From positions 372,001-436,000 of the forward strand of contig NZ_SWBO01000001.1 in the NCBI RefSeq assembly GCF_005116475.1: a DNA stretch of 64,000 bases, written 5' to 3'. This document shows positions 63,497 through 64,000 of the stretch, piece after piece. A model generated the notes under the pieces. The model made no database searches. It was not told where the DNA came from and saw only the letters and a list, made by a program, of their open reading frames with translations. Numbering within the stretch: position 1 is the stretch's first letter; every line of letters begins with the position of its first letter. The position numbers and the translations under genes are program-made. Origin of the DNA: Pedobacter cryotolerans. Its GTDB lineage: Bacteria; Bacteroidota; Bacteroidia; Sphingobacteriales; Sphingobacteriaceae.

Positions 63497-64000
63497 ATGA
63501 AGTTTTTAACGGTACTATTTTCTTTTTGTTTATTATTGGCCTGCAATAAAAAAACAGAACAAGCCATTATCGATATGCCACAAGACGGAACAGCTTTAAC
63601 TTATTTAGCTTTAGGAGATTCATATACCATTGGCGAGGCCGTGCCTCAACAAGAATCATTTCCTTTTCAATTGGTTACGCAGTTAAAAACAAATAATATT
63701 GCGGTAGCTAAACCTAAAGTTATAGCCAAAACCGGGTGGACAACCGATGAGTTACAAACTGCCATTAAAGCAGAAAATATCATACAAAATTATGATATTG
63801 TAACGCTTTTAATTGGTGTAAATAATCAGTACAGAGGTTATTCATTAGACACTTATTGTAAAGAATTTAAGGAGCTTTTAAATACAGCCATCAGCTTTGC
63901 TGGAAAAAATAAAAAACGTGTTTTTGTGGTTTCAATACCAGATTGGGGCGTAACACCTTTTGGCAAAAATAGTGGAAGAAATATACAAACCATTGCTTCA
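63497..64000 (+). CDS. SGNH-family hydrolase lipoprotein, 3' end beyond window
   Basis: A partial protein, 168 codons to the window edge. The ATG at 63497 begins a lipoprotein signal (MKFLTVLFSFCLLLACNKK) with lipobox LLAC and modified Cys16. The block I GDSY motif (YLALGDSYTIGEA, about 40) has the nucleophilic Ser, and VTLLIGVNNQY (about 105) matches the GxND-type block III. It is likely an outer-membrane-anchored esterase or lipase. The frame is open to the last base, so the C-terminus with the Asp-His pair is outside the window. Confidence 0.88.
   Translation, partial: MKFLTVLFSFCLLLACNKKTEQAIIDMPQDGTALTYLALGDSYTIGEAVPQQESFPFQLVTQLKTNNIAVAKPKVIAKTGWTTDELQTAIKAENIIQNYDIVTLLIGVNNQYRGYSLDTYCKEFKELLNTAISFAGKNKKRVFVVSIPDWGVTPFGKNSGRNIQTIAS

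Overview
The window is an AT-rich stretch of a Bacteroidota chromosome, most likely from the Sphingobacteriaceae (Pedobacter-like). The evidence is TAnnTTTG-type -7 promoter boxes with little Shine-Dalgarno signal, a GLPGLI protein beside a TonB-linked outer-membrane barrel, several SusC-type plug domains, a three-gene type B succinate dehydrogenase, DUF3127, DUF2752 and Smr/DUF2027 proteins, and many short palindromic intergenic repeats of the kind seen in this phylum. No rRNA, tRNA, CRISPR array, prophage or intact transposase gene was seen. The genus is an inference.

Layout. 1-5 kb: a DNA-repair-linked pair (TIGR03915-type protein plus radical SAM protein), an HD phosphohydrolase, an XRE regulator, a frameshifted small gene and an RlmL-like rRNA methyltransferase. 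5.5-8.6 kb: a DUF3127 protein with an SSB-like tail and a histidine kinase/OmpR regulator pair. 8.7-12.3 kb: GLPGLI protein plus outer-membrane barrel. 12.5-21.6 kb: Pif1-like helicase, dapF, an HtrA/DegP protease and sdhCAB. 21.8-26 kb: a BlaI repressor with a BlaR1-like M56 peptidase fused to TonB and plug domains, followed by three small genes that carry the same domains separately. 26.2-30.5 kb: a beta-CASP nuclease, a four-gene NarL-type two-component cluster and a single-domain LuxR regulator. 31-34 kb: two M28 peptidases transcribed divergently. 34.4-38.3 kb: an ABC exporter with an unlisted 57-residue leader gene, divergent from a LytS/LytTR pair. 38.6-45.4 kb: PlsC, NUDIX and two outer-membrane barrel proteins. 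45.4-49.4 kb: an atypical thioredoxin-fold protein, a PIN-type toxin-antitoxin pair, clpS, fabH and an Smr protein. 49.4-51.5 kb: a MITE-like element, a 2,4-dienoyl-CoA reductase and an enoyl-CoA hydratase. 51.5-59.7 kb: three tandem ~900-residue proteins combining macroglobulin-type MG2 domains with a C-terminal plug. 59.8-64 kb: dcd, a phosphopantetheinyl transferase, lipB, three small envelope genes and the start of an SGNH-hydrolase lipoprotein cut by the window edge.

How it fits together. Core metabolism (respiration, lysine/cell wall, fatty acids, lipoate, nucleotides) alternates with envelope and signalling modules. Two clusters are the best candidates for under-described systems: the M56-TonB-plug cluster, where a protease-type sensor is joined to TonB and plug parts, and the triplet of barrel-less MG2-plug proteins. 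Intergenic DNA is unusually rich in REP-like hairpins, inverted spacer repeats and one terminal-inverted-repeat element, some of which intrude into apparent 5' coding sequence and decide start-codon calls.
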